Source of the DNA: Jejuia algarum
Lineage (GTDB): Bacteria; Bacteroidota; Bacteroidia; Flavobacteriales; Flavobacteriaceae
Length of the DNA stretch: 64,000 nt
Assembly (NCBI GenBank): GCA_947495775.1
Contig: CANMAQ010000014.1
Location: 1 to 64,000 of the forward strand
Reading direction: 5' to 3'
Position 1 is the first letter of the stretch. Every line of letters begins with the position of its first letter. The position numbers and the translations under genes were made by a program. This document shows positions 8,363 through 18,112 of this stretch, one piece after another. Under the pieces are notes generated by a model that searched no databases, was not told the DNA's origin, and was given only the letters and a program-made list of their open reading frames with translations.

Positions 8363-10918
8363 TTACCCGCATTTGGATGACCCACAATCTTTACAGGTTA
8401 AGCAACCTTCTTGGTATACTACGTTTACAGATTTACAACGATCACAACGTTGGCCTTTTGCCTCTGTTCCATCTTCAACATATCGTTTTAATGCACGACC
8501 TACGCCATTTTTCCAAGAATTGATAGAAGCACTATCTAATTGTAAGCTATTTACAAGATCTACAATTTTGTCTATAGACATGCCATGACGTAACGTACTT
8601 GAGATAAGCTTTGCATAATTCCAAAATTCTGGATTAAATTTATGAGATAAGCCTTCTATCGTGGTTTTATAGCCCCTGGTATTTTTATATTGAAAATCAT
8701 ACCGTGAACTGCCATCGCTCGTTTTATTTTTAATAATCATGCCTTCACTAACCCAACGTGGTAGCAAAATACCATCTTCGTCATCGGCAAGTCCTGTAAA
8801 AATTTCATAAGGTCTATCATTAATCAAACCTATAAAGGCAATCCACTTCTCTTTATTATTCTGAAAGCGCACCACATCTGCCACTAGAGACTCTGGTCTT
8901 TTTTTGGGAAACTTATGGGCTGTTTTCTGCGCTGTTTTAACCTCTTTAGTACGCGTTGCAGCAACAAGCACTCCAGAGCGCGAGCCATCTCGATATACGG
9001 TTACACCTTTACAACCGACCTCCCAAGCTTTAAGGTATAATGCGCCTACCAAATCTTCGGTCGCCGTATTTGGTAAATTTATAGTAACACTTATAGAATG
9101 GTCTATCCATTTTTGAATAGCGCCCTGCATAGTAACCTTACTTAACCAATCTATAGCATTGGATGTTGCCTCAAAATAAGGGGATTGTTTAATTAAAGCT
9201 TCTAATTCGTCTTGGGTATAATTTTGAGATGTCGACAGGCCTTTTACCGTCATCCATTGTTTAAATTTATGATGAAAAACCGTGTATTCTTCCCAAGAGT
9301 CTCCAACCTCATCAACAAAATCTACACGACTGCCTCTATCATTTGGATTTACTTTTCGACGGCGTTTGTATACGGGTAAAAACACAGGCTCTAAACCAGA
9401 GCTTGTTTGCGTCATTAAACTGGTTGTCCCTGTAGGGGCTATAGTAAGTAACGCTATATTACGTCTTCCATGTTCTAACATCTCGTAATACAAGCTTTCA
9501 TCAGCGTCTTTTAAACGTAAAATAAACGGGTTCTCTTTCTCTCTATTGGCATCAAAAATAGAAAAAGCACCACGTTCTTTAGCCAATTGAACAGAACTAC
9601 GATAGGCTTCTAAAGCTAGTGTTTTATGTAAGTTAACCGAGAACGTCTGCGCCGCATCGCTTCCATATTTCAAGCCTAAAGCTGCTAATGTATCACCTTC
9701 TGCTGTGATGCCCATACCAGTGCGTCTGCCTTGTGCGGCCTTATCTCTTATTTTTACCCATAGATTACGTTCTATAGCTTTAACGGCTTCCGTTTCGGGA
9801 TCCTCATCTATCTTTTTTAAAATGCCGTCAATTTTTTCTAATTCTAAATCGATTATATCGTCCATGATACGTTGCGCATGGGCGACGTGCGTCTTAAATA
9901 ATTCAAAATCAAAATGCGCATTTTCCGTAAACGGCGCTTCTACATATGAAAATAAATTTATAGCCAATAAGCGGCAAGAATCATAAGTACATAACGGAAT
10001 TTCGCCACAGGGATTTGTGGATACGGTTTTATAGCCTAAATCGGCATAACAATCAGGCAAAGATTCTTTTAGAATCGTATCCCAAAACAAAATACCAGGC
10101 TCGGCAGACTTCCATGCATTATGTACAATTTTTTTCCAAAGATGCGCTGCAGCTACAGTTTTCTTTATTTTAGGGGTAACGCTGTGTATAGGATACTGTT
10201 GCGTATAAGTTGTATTGGCTTGTACTGCCTTCATAAATGCATCATCTATCCTCACAGAAACATTGGCGCCTGTTACCTTGTCTGTTTCTAGTTTTGCATC
10301 TATAAAGTCTTCTGCATCTGGATGACTTATAGCTAAAGACAACATTAAGGCGCCTCTGCGCCCATCTTGAGCGACCTCTCGTGTAGAATTAGAATACCGT
10401 TCCATAAAAGGGACAATACCTGTAGAACTTAAGGCCGAATTTTGAACAGCAGACCCTTTAGGCCTAATATGAGACAAATCATGTCCTACACCGCCCCTAC
10501 GTTTCATAAGCTGTACTTGTTCTTGGTCTATTTTTAAAATACCACCATAGGAGTCGGACTGCCCTTCATTTCCAATAACAAAACAATTGGATAAAGACGC
10601 TATTTGATAAGGGTTTCCAATGCCTGCCATTGGACTGCCCTGTGGCACGATATATTTAAATCCTTTTAGAAGCTCATAAACCTGAGCTTCAGAAAGTCCA
10701 TTAGTATAGTTGTTCTCTATACGCGCAATTTCTTTAGCTATACGTTGATGCATAGCGTCAGGAGATTGTTCTAAAAGACGTCCTTCCACATCTTTTAAGG
10801 CATATTTATTAACCCATACACGTGCCGCTAAATCATCATTATCAAAATAGGCCAACGCTGTTTTAAAAGCAGTTTCCTGAGCCACTATTTTTTGCTGTGA
10901 AGGGGTGTTTGTTGTCAT
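8363..10918 (-). CDS. nrdJ: Adenosylcobalamin-dependent (class II) ribonucleotide reductase
   Basis: This single-subunit enzyme makes deoxyribonucleotides using adenosylcobalamin as radical source, so it needs no oxygen and no separate small subunit. The 851 residues contain the family's ASLSNCFVIG segment near the N-terminus, the catalytic-loop motif NPCGEIPLC (first Cys at residue 304), the LLTIAPTGTTSLM strand and the GCKGVTVYRDGSRSG segment. The C-terminus has paired CxxC motifs (CDRCKS and CLTCKDC), which probably act as a zinc ribbon and/or redox tail. No nrdA or nrdB lies nearby. I looked for a cobalamin riboswitch upstream on the minus strand and found no B12-box-like sequence. Confidence 0.95.
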   Translation of the reverse strand: MTTNTPSQQKIVAQETAFKTALAYFDNDDLAARVWVNKYALKDVEGRLLEQSPDAMHQRIAKEIARIENNYTNGLSEAQVYELLKGFKYIVPQGSPMAGIGNPYQIASLSNCFVIGNEGQSDSYGGILKIDQEQVQLMKRRGGVGHDLSHIRPKGSAVQNSALSSTGIVPFMERYSNSTREVAQDGRRGALMLSLAISHPDAEDFIDAKLETDKVTGANVSVRIDDAFMKAVQANTTYTQQYPIHSVTPKIKKTVAAAHLWKKIVHNAWKSAEPGILFWDTILKESLPDCYADLGYKTVSTNPCGEIPLCTYDSCRLLAINLFSYVEAPFTENAHFDFELFKTHVAHAQRIMDDIIDLELEKIDGILKKIDEDPETEAVKAIERNLWVKIRDKAAQGRRTGMGITAEGDTLAALGLKYGSDAAQTFSVNLHKTLALEAYRSSVQLAKERGAFSIFDANREKENPFILRLKDADESLYYEMLEHGRRNIALLTIAPTGTTSLMTQTSSGLEPVFLPVYKRRRKVNPNDRGSRVDFVDEVGDSWEEYTVFHHKFKQWMTVKGLSTSQNYTQDELEALIKQSPYFEATSNAIDWLSKVTMQGAIQKWIDHSISVTINLPNTATEDLVGALYLKAWEVGCKGVTVYRDGSRSGVLVAATRTKEVKTAQKTAHKFPKKRPESLVADVVRFQNNKEKWIAFIGLINDRPYEIFTGLADDEDGILLPRWVSEGMIIKNKTSDGSSRYDFQYKNTRGYKTTIEGLSHKFNPEFWNYAKLISSTLRHGMSIDKIVDLVNSLQLDSASINSWKNGVGRALKRYVEDGTEAKGQRCDRCKSVNVVYQEGCLTCKDCGSSKCG

Positions 10919-11294
10919 AGTATAAGCGCTTCCATTTCAAAGTATAAAACAACAAAAATTATTTCATTTATTAAAAATAAGATATAAAAAACCAACACAA
11001 AAAACAGCCTAAACCATTACTAAACAATACTTTAAATGTTTATAAGAAATAAAAGGTTAACATTTTTAAAACACACAACGCATACTACTGTTTTATAATA
11101 CTCTAAAAATCAATTCTAAAAGCAAAAGCGTTTTGTTGAAATAAAAATAGTCTAACAAATTGCATTTCAACCTACAGAGGTGTTATTTTTTAAACTTTTT
11201 AGTACGGATTTTAAACTTGTTAAAAGAGTTTTTATTATAATTGTTAAAATTTCATACTTTTACCCCAGCTTAAACAAACATTAATACTTATTTT
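10919..11294. other. Divergent promoter region between nrdJ and a lipoprotein gene
   Basis: This 376-base AT-rich region must carry both the nrdJ promoter (minus) and the lipoprotein promoter (plus). A TACTTTTA sequence at 11255-11262, 33 bases before the lipoprotein ATG, is a plausible variant of the Bacteroidetes TAnnTTTG -7 element. No riboswitch-like conserved box or small RNA could be supported. Confidence 0.4.
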
Positions 11295-12524
11295 ATGAAA
11301 AAATTACTCTTACTTGCACTTAGTGCTGCTTTTGTACTCAACAGTTCTTGTAGTAGCGACGACGATGGAGGTGCAGCCCCAGAAGGTGAAATCAACGGAT
11401 CATTAAGCGTTGAAGAAGGCAAAAAACAACTAGAAGACAATAGTATTGCACTTTTAGATAAAGTAGAAGCTTTTAGTAACAACGACGCGCTTAAGGAAAT
11501 TATTGAATTGGCCGAATTCTTAACAGCCTCTAACGTTGAGGACACCACTAACGAAGATCCTTTTGAAAATACCGTTTTAAAAACATTAGAAAACTTTAAA
11601 GACACTAAAAACGATGTCGTTACATTAAATGCAAAACAAGCAATTACTATTGTTAACGAAACATCTTTAATTGAAGATTTTAATGATTTGAAAGGTATTT
11701 ACACTTGGGATGATAGCGCAGAAAGTTTTGAACAAACAGGAGATAGCGACGATGTTATCTACAATATTGCTTACAATAATGGTAAAAATGCGACATTTAG
11801 CTTTACCGATTTTACAACGACTGTTATTGGAGCAGATGACGAAGAATTGCCTACACTTGTAAAAGCAAATCTTAGTATTGATAATAGAGAGGTTTTTTCT
11901 CAGGAATATACTGCATCTTTTCAAGGAGATCAATTAATCCCTGCAAGTATAAGCAATACAACAACAATTGCCGATTTCGTATTTCAAACCACGTACACGA
12001 ATAATAATAACGCTACTATTAACCAATCTTTCGATTTTAAAATAGGAAACGAGACCATTATGGGGTATAACTACACTGCAAATGGTACCTTTAATAATGA
12101 AGATGATACCATTGAAAATATTGTTAACGATTTCAATGCTAACTTCAATTTCCTAAACGCTAGACTTAATGTTACTGGAAAAACAGACGGTTTTAACTCA
12201 GAAAGTGAACTTACTGTAGATGAGCAAGTCGCTTTATTAAACAGCAATACAAGTGCTACATTAAGTATTAACCAAAAACTTATTGCGAATAGTGAGTTTT
12301 ATAAAGATCAAGACACTTACACGACGTTTCCTTTTAATGAAGACACTCAAGAATTTGAGGAACTCGAAGTCTCTGAAGATATTATAAATGCACGCTTCTT
12401 GTTCGAAGATGGTACTTCTAACGATTTTGACACTTACGTTGAAGGCTCTTTTACCGAGTTAGAAAACAAATTTGAAACTGTTTTTGAGGCTTACGAATCC
12501 CTTTTCGAAGATGTAAACCCTTAA
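11295..12524 (+). CDS. Hypothetical cell-surface lipoprotein
   Basis: No named family is recognised. The 409-residue product starts with a lipoprotein signal, MKKLLLLALSAAFVLNSSC, with the lipidated cysteine at residue 19. A run SSDDDGG follows it, an acidic pattern of the sort linked to surface export of lipoproteins in Bacteroidetes. The mature protein is acidic and rich in Asn, Thr, Asp and Glu, with alternating beta-like stretches and no cysteines. It probably sits on the outer membrane, facing out. It is transcribed alone and ends at a strong bidirectional terminator. Confidence 0.8.
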   Translation: MKKLLLLALSAAFVLNSSCSSDDDGGAAPEGEINGSLSVEEGKKQLEDNSIALLDKVEAFSNNDALKEIIELAEFLTASNVEDTTNEDPFENTVLKTLENFKDTKNDVVTLNAKQAITIVNETSLIEDFNDLKGIYTWDDSAESFEQTGDSDDVIYNIAYNNGKNATFSFTDFTTTVIGADDEELPTLVKANLSIDNREVFSQEYTASFQGDQLIPASISNTTTIADFVFQTTYTNNNNATINQSFDFKIGNETIMGYNYTANGTFNNEDDTIENIVNDFNANFNFLNARLNVTGKTDGFNSESELTVDEQVALLNSNTSATLSINQKLIANSEFYKDQDTYTTFPFNEDTQEFEELEVSEDIINARFLFEDGTSNDFDTYVEGSFTELENKFETVFEAYESLFEDVNP

Positions 12525-12546
12525 TAAGGAAAAAATTAAAATCTTA

Positions 12547-12583
12547 TAAAAAAAGCGGTTACAAATTATGTAATCGCTTTTTT
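12547..12583. terminator. Bidirectional terminator between convergent genes
   Basis: An inverted repeat (AAAAAAAGCGGTTACA and TGTAATCGCTTTTTTT, with one G-T wobble) has A and T tracts on the two sides. It stands between the convergent lipoprotein and DUF4249 genes. It touches the stop codon of the minus-strand gene, so it may serve both transcripts. Confidence 0.8.
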
Positions 12584-13425
12584 TATAAAATTCGAAATAA
12601 TAAAGCAGTTTCATGTTCTCCAGACCAATATCCAAAGGCACCATTGCTAATATTTGTCTCAATAGCATTCGTAAATGAAGCATTATCTATAGGAATAGTA
12701 ACATCGCCTTCTACTGATTTCCAAAACTCAAATTCTGCTTTCGTTATTGCAATTACCTTTAAATCTATGACCTCTCCTACTTTCAAAAGGTTGACTCTTT
12801 CATCGTCTACTAACCCATCAAACGTTATAATTACAGGAAAGGTTTCTGTTGTTATATTTTCTGTACTTACAATAAAAGGAGTTGCAAATTGAAACATTTT
12901 TTTGCTTCTATTCTTTATCAAAATTTTAAAATACTGTTGTTTTGAAGTATCATTTTTTAGGGTCAGTTTAATATCTCTAAAATCCTCAACAAGCATTCCG
13001 CCTTCTCTCGCTTCTATAAATTCTATAGCGGCTACTTCTGGCTTGTCTGGTATACTTGTAGTAGATTCAAAGACTTTACCCCTTAATGTTATTTTTAATG
13101 TGTATTGGTCTTCTAGATTTCCTCTTATAAGGTTACTCCTGTAAAACAAAAAAGGAAAACTCCTTTCATCTTTTTTTAATGTTAATACCTCAGAAATACG
13201 CCCATTAGACAACTCTACTTTGGCCTTAGACTCTATGGCCCTAACAATCTCGGTAGAATCAATAATACCTTCAAAAGGAATGCTATTGGTAAGTTTTACA
13301 ATTGCAAATTTCTTAGCGTCAATATACCCTTCTACAGTAAGTCTATCGTTAGCTATAGTTTCTGTTTCAATTTGAGTGCATCTACACAGTATAACACAAA
13401 AAAGACAATACATAATATATTTCAT
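12583..13425 (-). CDS. DUF4249 family lipoprotein
   Basis: The 280-residue product begins with a lipoprotein signal (MKYIMYCLFCVILCRC, Cys at about residue 16) and continues with NDRLTVEGYI, the opening typical of DUF4249 proteins. The family is common in Bacteroidetes next to TonB-dependent receptors and is predicted to be a beta-rich outer-membrane or surface lipoprotein of unknown function. Here it follows the receptor gene after only 10 bases, so the two are almost certainly one operon. By position it could be a surface partner of the receptor in capturing its ligand, but the ligand cannot be read from the sequence. Confidence 0.85.
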   Translation of the reverse strand: MKYIMYCLFCVILCRCTQIETETIANDRLTVEGYIDAKKFAIVKLTNSIPFEGIIDSTEIVRAIESKAKVELSNGRISEVLTLKKDERSFPFLFYRSNLIRGNLEDQYTLKITLRGKVFESTTSIPDKPEVAAIEFIEAREGGMLVEDFRDIKLTLKNDTSKQQYFKILIKNRSKKMFQFATPFIVSTENITTETFPVIITFDGLVDDERVNLLKVGEVIDLKVIAITKAEFEFWKSVEGDVTIPIDNASFTNAIETNISNGAFGYWSGEHETALLFRIL

Positions 13426-13435
13426 AACATCTGTT

Positions 13436-15706
13436 TTAAAATGAAAAAGACCAATTTACTGTTGGTAAAAAAGGAAATAAGTTATCTCTTTCCTCTGTAA
13501 TGCTAATAAATGCATCTCCTGTATCTCCAAATGTAAAAAAGGAAATTTGAAATGGGTTTTTATTATTGTAAACATTATATAGCGTTAAATTTAATTTAGA
13601 ACGCCATTTCCCCCTGGGCTTAAAGGCATAGGTACAAGACAGGTCTAAACGGTGATAGTCTGGAAATCGAGAAGCGTTTTTAGGTTCGAAATTAAGTATA
13701 GGTCTTTGGCTTACGATTCTAATATCCTTGGGTCTTGTATAGTTTTGCCCACTTGTATACAAAAACAAAGCACTTAATTCGATCCTGTTATTGAGTTTGT
13801 AATGCGCTATGCCATTCAAATTAATAGGTCTATCAAAGGTCGCTGGAAAATAATTGCCTTGGTTAATTTCATCAAATTTAGCTACGGTTTTAGACAGGGT
13901 AACACTAGCTTGGGCTGTTAATTTATTGATTTTCTTTTTGAGACTCAATTCTAAACCATAAGAACTAAATTCTCCTATTAATATATCGTCATAAATATTA
14001 TTAGAGAATAAGTTATTCACCGAGCCATTTTCAAACTCTGTGTAGTTTTGAACATTTTTATAATACACAGCACTATTAAATTGCAAGTCATTAGTTTCAT
14101 ACACATACCCCATACTAAATTGATTAGACTTTTGAGGCGCTACCGCTGCGGTACTTATTACAAAAAAGTCTGCCGGTAGGTTTAACGTTCCTATAGTGGC
14201 CTGATGTATAAATTGTTCTAACCGCTGATAACTTAACTTAAATGCCTGATGCTCTGAAAACTGATATTTTAAACTCAAGCGTGGTTCTAATGCAGTATAA
14301 GTATCTTCATCTATAAGATTATTTGCTGCTGTAATGTATGTAGATACTCTTAAGCCTGCTTTGGCTTTTAACGCCCTAGAAAATGCAAACTCTAAATCTG
14401 AAAACACACTTAGGTCCTGAAATTTATAGGTTTCTTGATTTAAAATCTCTACAGGAGAATTATCAATACTAGCTCTAACCCTTTTAGGCAAAATGGTATT
14501 TCTGTTATAAGCGATTCCTGTTTTTAAAACGTATTTAGACTTTTGTAAGGTAAAATAATGTTGGGCTCCCAAGACATCAAATGCACTATTGGCTTCATAG
14601 TCGAAAGGAAACTCATCATCAGAGAAAGAAAACCTATAATCACTTTTAAACAGTGTTGTATGTGATCTTAAATTTGAATTGTACTGGTACTGAAATGTAG
14701 TTCCAATAAGTGTATTACCCCATTCTAAAGCTCTGTTCCTATCATCTGTTTGGTCCCTAAATTCGTCTTTTGTAGTATAAAATGTTGTTTCTAATTGGCT
14801 TTTTTTAGAAAGTTTCACCCCATGTTTTGCTAAGAAATCATGTAAAAAATAATTTTTATCTTTTCCTAATATAGAATTATCTGCTTCGAAAAAAGGTTTC
14901 AAGGCCTCTAAATACGTACGGCGTCCTGATAGTAATACGCTATGTTTTTCATTTAATTTAATATTACCCGTTAATTTTGCAGACAACAGCCCTAAACTCC
15001 CTGAGAAAGAGGTACTATCTGGCTTTTTAAGCGTTTTTATATCTGTAATCGAGGCCAAGCGCCCTCCATAAACAGCATCGAATCCTGCTTTAGAAAATTC
15101 TAAACTGCTTACAAAATCTGAATTAATTGCAGAAAACAAACCTCCTAAATGCGCTGTATTATGCAAATAAATATGATCTAACACTGTTAAATTCATACTC
15201 CCGTTACCCCCTCTTACCAAAAGCCCAGACTGGCCTTCTGCTGCTTGTTGTACTCCTGGCGTGTATTGTATAAGTTTAATAACGTCTTTTTCGCCGAGTA
15301 TATAAGGTAATTTCTCAATATCCTTTTGCGTGTAATAAATTTGATCTGGTATCGTATTGCGCAATTGGCTGCTAGAAAAACTTCGAAGTAAAACTTCATC
15401 TAGAACACTAACTTTAGGTGATATATATATTGAAGTTTCAACTTCACTTAAATCTAAAATTAACGACTCATAACTTATTTTTGATAGCTTTATCTTAGTT
15501 TTCGAACTTAACCCTTCTAATACAAAAACGCCTTCTTCGTTAGTGTAGATGCCTTTAGTGGTGCCAATAACCTCCACAGACACATCACTTACGGGTTTAT
15601 TTGTCTTTATATCTACAACCCTAGATGTGATGTTTTTTTGAGCAACAAGTACATTCGAAAAGAAAAGAAGCAGTACACACAAACACTTAAAAACACTTAC
15701 TTTCAT
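13436..15706 (-). CDS. TonB-dependent outer-membrane receptor with carboxypeptidase-regulatory-like domain
   Basis: This 756-residue protein is an outer-membrane beta-barrel importer powered by TonB. A signal peptide (CLCVLLLFFSNVLVAQ) is followed by a carboxypeptidase-regulatory-like domain at about residues 25-105. A plug domain comes next (YTPGVQQAAEGQSGLLVRGG), then a long barrel ending in an aromatic strand, NWSFSF. I start it at MKVSVFKC, three codons inside the longest frame, because that gives a clean signal peptide. It precedes the DUF4249 gene by 10 bases. The DUF4249 partner and moderate length fit a non-SusC receptor; no SusD-like gene is present, so a glycan substrate is unlikely. 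The substrate is unknown. Confidence 0.92.
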   Translation of the reverse strand: MKVSVFKCLCVLLLFFSNVLVAQKNITSRVVDIKTNKPVSDVSVEVIGTTKGIYTNEEGVFVLEGLSSKTKIKLSKISYESLILDLSEVETSIYISPKVSVLDEVLLRSFSSSQLRNTIPDQIYYTQKDIEKLPYILGEKDVIKLIQYTPGVQQAAEGQSGLLVRGGNGSMNLTVLDHIYLHNTAHLGGLFSAINSDFVSSLEFSKAGFDAVYGGRLASITDIKTLKKPDSTSFSGSLGLLSAKLTGNIKLNEKHSVLLSGRRTYLEALKPFFEADNSILGKDKNYFLHDFLAKHGVKLSKKSQLETTFYTTKDEFRDQTDDRNRALEWGNTLIGTTFQYQYNSNLRSHTTLFKSDYRFSFSDDEFPFDYEANSAFDVLGAQHYFTLQKSKYVLKTGIAYNRNTILPKRVRASIDNSPVEILNQETYKFQDLSVFSDLEFAFSRALKAKAGLRVSTYITAANNLIDEDTYTALEPRLSLKYQFSEHQAFKLSYQRLEQFIHQATIGTLNLPADFFVISTAAVAPQKSNQFSMGYVYETNDLQFNSAVYYKNVQNYTEFENGSVNNLFSNNIYDDILIGEFSSYGLELSLKKKINKLTAQASVTLSKTVAKFDEINQGNYFPATFDRPINLNGIAHYKLNNRIELSALFLYTSGQNYTRPKDIRIVSQRPILNFEPKNASRFPDYHRLDLSCTYAFKPRGKWRSKLNLTLYNVYNNKNPFQISFFTFGDTGDAFISITEERDNLFPFLPTVNWSFSF

Positions 15707-15835
15707 ATCATACAATTACAAGTGACATATGGTATTAATAATTTAAACGTACGTAGTCATTTATATATCACTAAATACTGTGCGAAAATATATTTATTTT
15801 TTTGATTCTATGATGTGTATTAAAAGTTTATGCGC

Positions 15836-16801
15836 TTAAAAATCAAATGCAAATCCAACACCTAAAAACTGTTTCCATTGCACTCTGGCTCCAGCTTCAT
15901 CAAACACACCTTCTTCGGTTGCTGAAGGCTCTAAGATTTTTACATCATCATCATAACGCAAATGGGATTCTAAAGTGGCTTTTACGAAGTTATTTACCTT
16001 AAAATCAAAATTTAAGCGCCAATCTATATCTATATTACCAAAATTATTAATGTAATCGGTATATAAACTTAGTACATTTTTAGCTTTAATATTTTTAGCT
16101 AATGTGATATCGTAACTGTTGGTGATTAAAATTCCTAATTCTTGTCGTGTATTTGCGCCTTCTTCTATAATAACACCATTGCTATCTAGTACGGCTGGAT
16201 CCACCCCAAATGCACCTGTATTTGCTAAATCTTGATCCAAAACAAAAGTAGCTTTTAACGTTACAGGCGATAAGTATAAGGACAATTCGTCAATATTCTT
16301 GCCATACTCCATACCCCCACCAAAAAACAAATAACCGGGTGCTAGTAGTGTTGAAATGGGATTTTCATTCTCAATATCAGAGGCCTTAAACCCATCTGAA
16401 AGTTGTGTCTTAAAATTAAAGCGCGCTGAATAAAACCATTTAGAAGCATCTGTGGGTTGGTACCCTAAATTAGAGGTGAGTTCAAAAATATCGTCTGTTT
16501 TACGAAGTGCTCTATCCTCTTGCTTATTAAGGCCATAACCAACACGTGCACTATTTTTCCAAAAGAAAAATTTATCTTTATAGTCTGCATCGTACTTGTA
16601 GCCTAATAAAGCTGATATAGAATTGGTACCTCCTGCATTCCAATTGGTAAAACTTACCTGGCTAATATCTATGGTTGCATTTTGCTTTTGTATCCACTGT
16701 GGCCCCGTATAAACCTTTTTTTCTTTTAGATACAATGAATCTGGTTGCGCCATCACGCATTGACTTATTAAAAAAGCAAGGATTATAACTCGTGTTCTCA
16801 T
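15836..16801 (-). CDS. DUF3078 domain-containing outer-membrane-type protein
   Basis: The 321-residue product has a signal peptide (MRTRVIILAFLISQCVMAQ) and then matches the DUF3078 pattern: a short lead followed by ISQVSFTNWNAGGTNSISAL and repeated amphipathic beta strands rich in Trp, Tyr and Phe. It ends in FGVGFAFDF-like beta-barrel style wording (LGVGFAFDF). The family is restricted mainly to Bacteroidetes, and a beta-barrel in the outer membrane is the likely structure. Its function is not known. It lies between the TonB receptor and purM on the same strand, but gaps of about 130 and 70 bases leave operon membership open. Confidence 0.85.
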   Translation of the reverse strand: MRTRVIILAFLISQCVMAQPDSLYLKEKKVYTGPQWIQKQNATIDISQVSFTNWNAGGTNSISALLGYKYDADYKDKFFFWKNSARVGYGLNKQEDRALRKTDDIFELTSNLGYQPTDASKWFYSARFNFKTQLSDGFKASDIENENPISTLLAPGYLFFGGGMEYGKNIDELSLYLSPVTLKATFVLDQDLANTGAFGVDPAVLDSNGVIIEEGANTRQELGILITNSYDITLAKNIKAKNVLSLYTDYINNFGNIDIDWRLNFDFKVNNFVKATLESHLRYDDDVKILEPSATEEGVFDEAGARVQWKQFLGVGFAFDF

Positions 16802-16873
16802 ACAATTTAAGCATTAGTCTGAAAGCACCATAATTACCAAAAACCATTCCACAATATGCTAAAACAGTATATT

Positions 16874-18052
16874 TTAGTACTTAAATGTACCAAATTCACT
16901 TTCTATAGTCAATTGTTTGTTTTCTGAAGCTTCTACACGCCCAATAATCTTAGCCTCCACATTAAAGGATTTTGAAATAGCAATAAGATCCTCTGCAACG
17001 TCTGGTGCTACGTATAACTCCATTCTATGTCCGCAGTTAAATACTTGGTACATTTCTTTCCAATCGGTTTTAGACTGTTCTTGTATCAGTTTAAACAAGG
17101 GCGGAATAGGAAACATGTTGTCTTTTACGATATGTAAGTTATCTACAAAATGTAAAATTTTAGTCTGTGCACCACCAGAACAGTGTATCATACCATGTAT
17201 GGTAGCGCTATTGTATTTTGATAATATGGCTTTTATAATAGGCGCATAAGTTCGAGTTGGCGATAATACCAATTGCCCTGCATCTATAGGCGCGTCGGCT
17301 ACCGTATCTGTTAATTTAACACTTCCCGAATACACCAAGTCTTTTGGCACTTCAGCATCGTAACTTTCTGGATATTTTTCGGCTAAATACTTATCAAATA
17401 CATCATGACGCGCAGAGGTTAACCCATTACTTCCCATACCACCATTATAGCCTGTTTCGTAATTTGCTTGCCCAAACGATTCTAGCCCTACAATAACGTC
17501 TCCTGCCTTAATATTCGCATTGTCTATAACATCACTACGTTTTAAACGTGCCGTTACTGTAGAATCTACGATAATTGTACGTACCAAATCTCCAACATCG
17601 GCAGTTTCGCCTCCTGTAGAGTGTATGGTGACTCCAAAAGATTTTAAATCTTCGATCAATTCTTCGGTACCATTAATTATGGCCGCCAAAACAGTTCCCG
17701 GGATCTTATTTTTATTTCTACCAATCGTAGAAGACAACATGATATTATCGGTTGCCCCTACACAAAGTAGATCGTCTATATTCATGATAAGCGCATCTTG
17801 AGCGATGCCTTTCCAAACCGAAAGATCTCCTGTTTCTTTCCAATACATATAAGCCAAAGATGATTTGGTGCCTGCGCCATCTGCATGCATGATTAAACAG
17901 TAGTCCTCATCGTTTGTGAGGTAATCTGGAACGATTTTACAGAATGCTTTAGGAAACAATCCTTTATCAATATTTTTAATAGCATTATGTACATCTTCTT
18001 TTGATGCAGAAACACCTCTTTGCGCGTAACGTTTACTAACTTCTTGGCTCAT
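16874..18052 (-). CDS. purM: Phosphoribosylformylglycinamidine cyclo-ligase (AIR synthetase)
   Basis: PurM makes aminoimidazole ribonucleotide from FGAM and ATP, the fifth step of purine synthesis, in the cytoplasm. The 392-residue length and the opening RYAQRGVSASKEDVHNAI are those of the longer Bacteroidetes PurM. The ATP-site regions are visible as HADGAGTKSSLAY, NIDDLLCVGA and STGGETADVGD. The late GLESFGQANYETGYNGGMGSNG loop is also typical. The upstream neighbour is glutamine synthetase III, 61 bases away. Both handle glutamine nitrogen, but co-transcription is only inferred. Confidence 0.95.
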   Translation of the reverse strand: MSQEVSKRYAQRGVSASKEDVHNAIKNIDKGLFPKAFCKIVPDYLTNDEDYCLIMHADGAGTKSSLAYMYWKETGDLSVWKGIAQDALIMNIDDLLCVGATDNIMLSSTIGRNKNKIPGTVLAAIINGTEELIEDLKSFGVTIHSTGGETADVGDLVRTIIVDSTVTARLKRSDVIDNANIKAGDVIVGLESFGQANYETGYNGGMGSNGLTSARHDVFDKYLAEKYPESYDAEVPKDLVYSGSVKLTDTVADAPIDAGQLVLSPTRTYAPIIKAILSKYNSATIHGMIHCSGGAQTKILHFVDNLHIVKDNMFPIPPLFKLIQEQSKTDWKEMYQVFNCGHRMELYVAPDVAEDLIAISKSFNVEAKIIGRVEASENKQLTIESEFGTFKY

Positions 18053-18112
18053 ATGATTTAATTCTGGTGCAAATTTAATTTTTTGCTTTTAATGTCACAG
18101 TATTTTTGCCCG

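Noticed and set aside
10919..11294. Cobalamin riboswitch upstream of the B12-dependent reductase
   Set aside because: I looked for a B12-box-like conserved segment on the minus strand and found none, so no riboswitch is claimed.
11288..11605. 105-codon minus-strand ORF opposite the lipoprotein start
   Set aside because: It is a Ser/Leu-rich antisense shadow of the lipoprotein signal and acidic regions, with no independent start or motif.
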